DNA of 62,351 bases from Lachnospiraceae bacterium (GTDB taxonomy: Bacteria; Bacillota; Clostridia; Lachnospirales; Lachnospiraceae), in NCBI GenBank assembly GCA_017524035.1, contig JAFWUY010000058.1:1-62351 (forward strand), in the 5' to 3' direction. Position 1 is the stretch's first letter. Each line of letters opens with the position of its first letter. Below, in pieces: positions 62,349-62,351 of the stretch. The notes beneath the pieces were generated by a model that saw only the letters and a list, made by a program, of their open reading frames with translations, ran no database searches and was not told the origin of the DNA. Position numbers and translations under genes: made by a program.

Positions 62349-62351
62349 GCA

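Noticed and set aside
1..62351. tRNA or rRNA genes
   Set aside because: Nearly all of the window is covered by coding sequence, and no cloverleaf or conserved rRNA segment was recognised in the gaps.

Overview
This 62.4 kb window looks like a chromosomal segment of a motile, Gram-positive-type Clostridia bacterium, most likely a Lachnospiraceae member. The assignment is inferred from gene content: a cdaA-cdaR-glmM cluster, an mbl-flhO-flhP-like order (MreB-type gene followed by two rod/hook proteins), a YvyF-type flagellar operon protein, Gram-positive-type LexA boxes upstream of uvrB and uvrA, a FeoA-FeoB fusion and a flavodiiron protein. No rRNA, tRNA, CRISPR array or transposase gene was seen. 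About three quarters of the genes lie on the minus strand, and many overlap by 1-4 bases.

Layout. (1) 1-2068 holds the N-terminal two thirds of dnaE, cut by the window edge. (2) 2073-20399 is a surface-polysaccharide region. It contains a GtrII/GtrB-like module, two large membrane proteins, three GT4 and several GT2 glycosyltransferases, a polyprenyl-phosphate sugar-1-phosphate transferase and a split DUF6077-like membrane protein. A plus-strand pair, an anchored SGNH hydrolase and an anchored trypsin-like protease, sits inside it. (3) 20475-25828 holds ptsH, glmM, cdaR and cdaA plus two unrecognised membrane genes. (4) 25997-32449 is a flagellum and cell-shape block: mbl, two rod proteins, a rod-binding protein, recD2, comF and a YvyF-like gene. 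(5) 32975-40447 holds a 7TM/HD-GYP protein, a DUF1700 gene with what looks like a truncated DUF4097 remnant, and more surface glycosylation genes. (6) 40512-49598 has uvrA and uvrB, each behind a LexA box, separated by two surface-modification genes, with a third acyltransferase alongside. (7) 49661-60665 holds a flavodiiron protein and a four-gene overlapping cluster: REC-GGDEF-REC-HD-GYP, hybrid kinase with HPt, hybrid kinase fused to a DegV lipid-binding domain, then feoAB. (8) 60811-62289 is xylB.

The most unusual items are these. First, a transmembrane histidine kinase-receiver protein carries a full C-terminal DegV (fatty-acid-binding, FakB-like) domain and is encoded in overlap with a second hybrid kinase and a bifunctional-looking cyclic-di-GMP protein. 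Second, two roughly 225 bp intergenic elements (16583-16807 and 32556-32782) differ in sequence but keep the same nested stems and paired hairpins through compensatory changes, so they are strong candidates for a structured RNA or a MITE-like mobile element. Third, REP-like hairpins sharing a GGAACCGTCCC core are scattered between genes. Fourth, several promoters place the -10 box only 7-10 bases before a start codon with no Shine-Dalgarno sequence, suggesting leaderless mRNAs.
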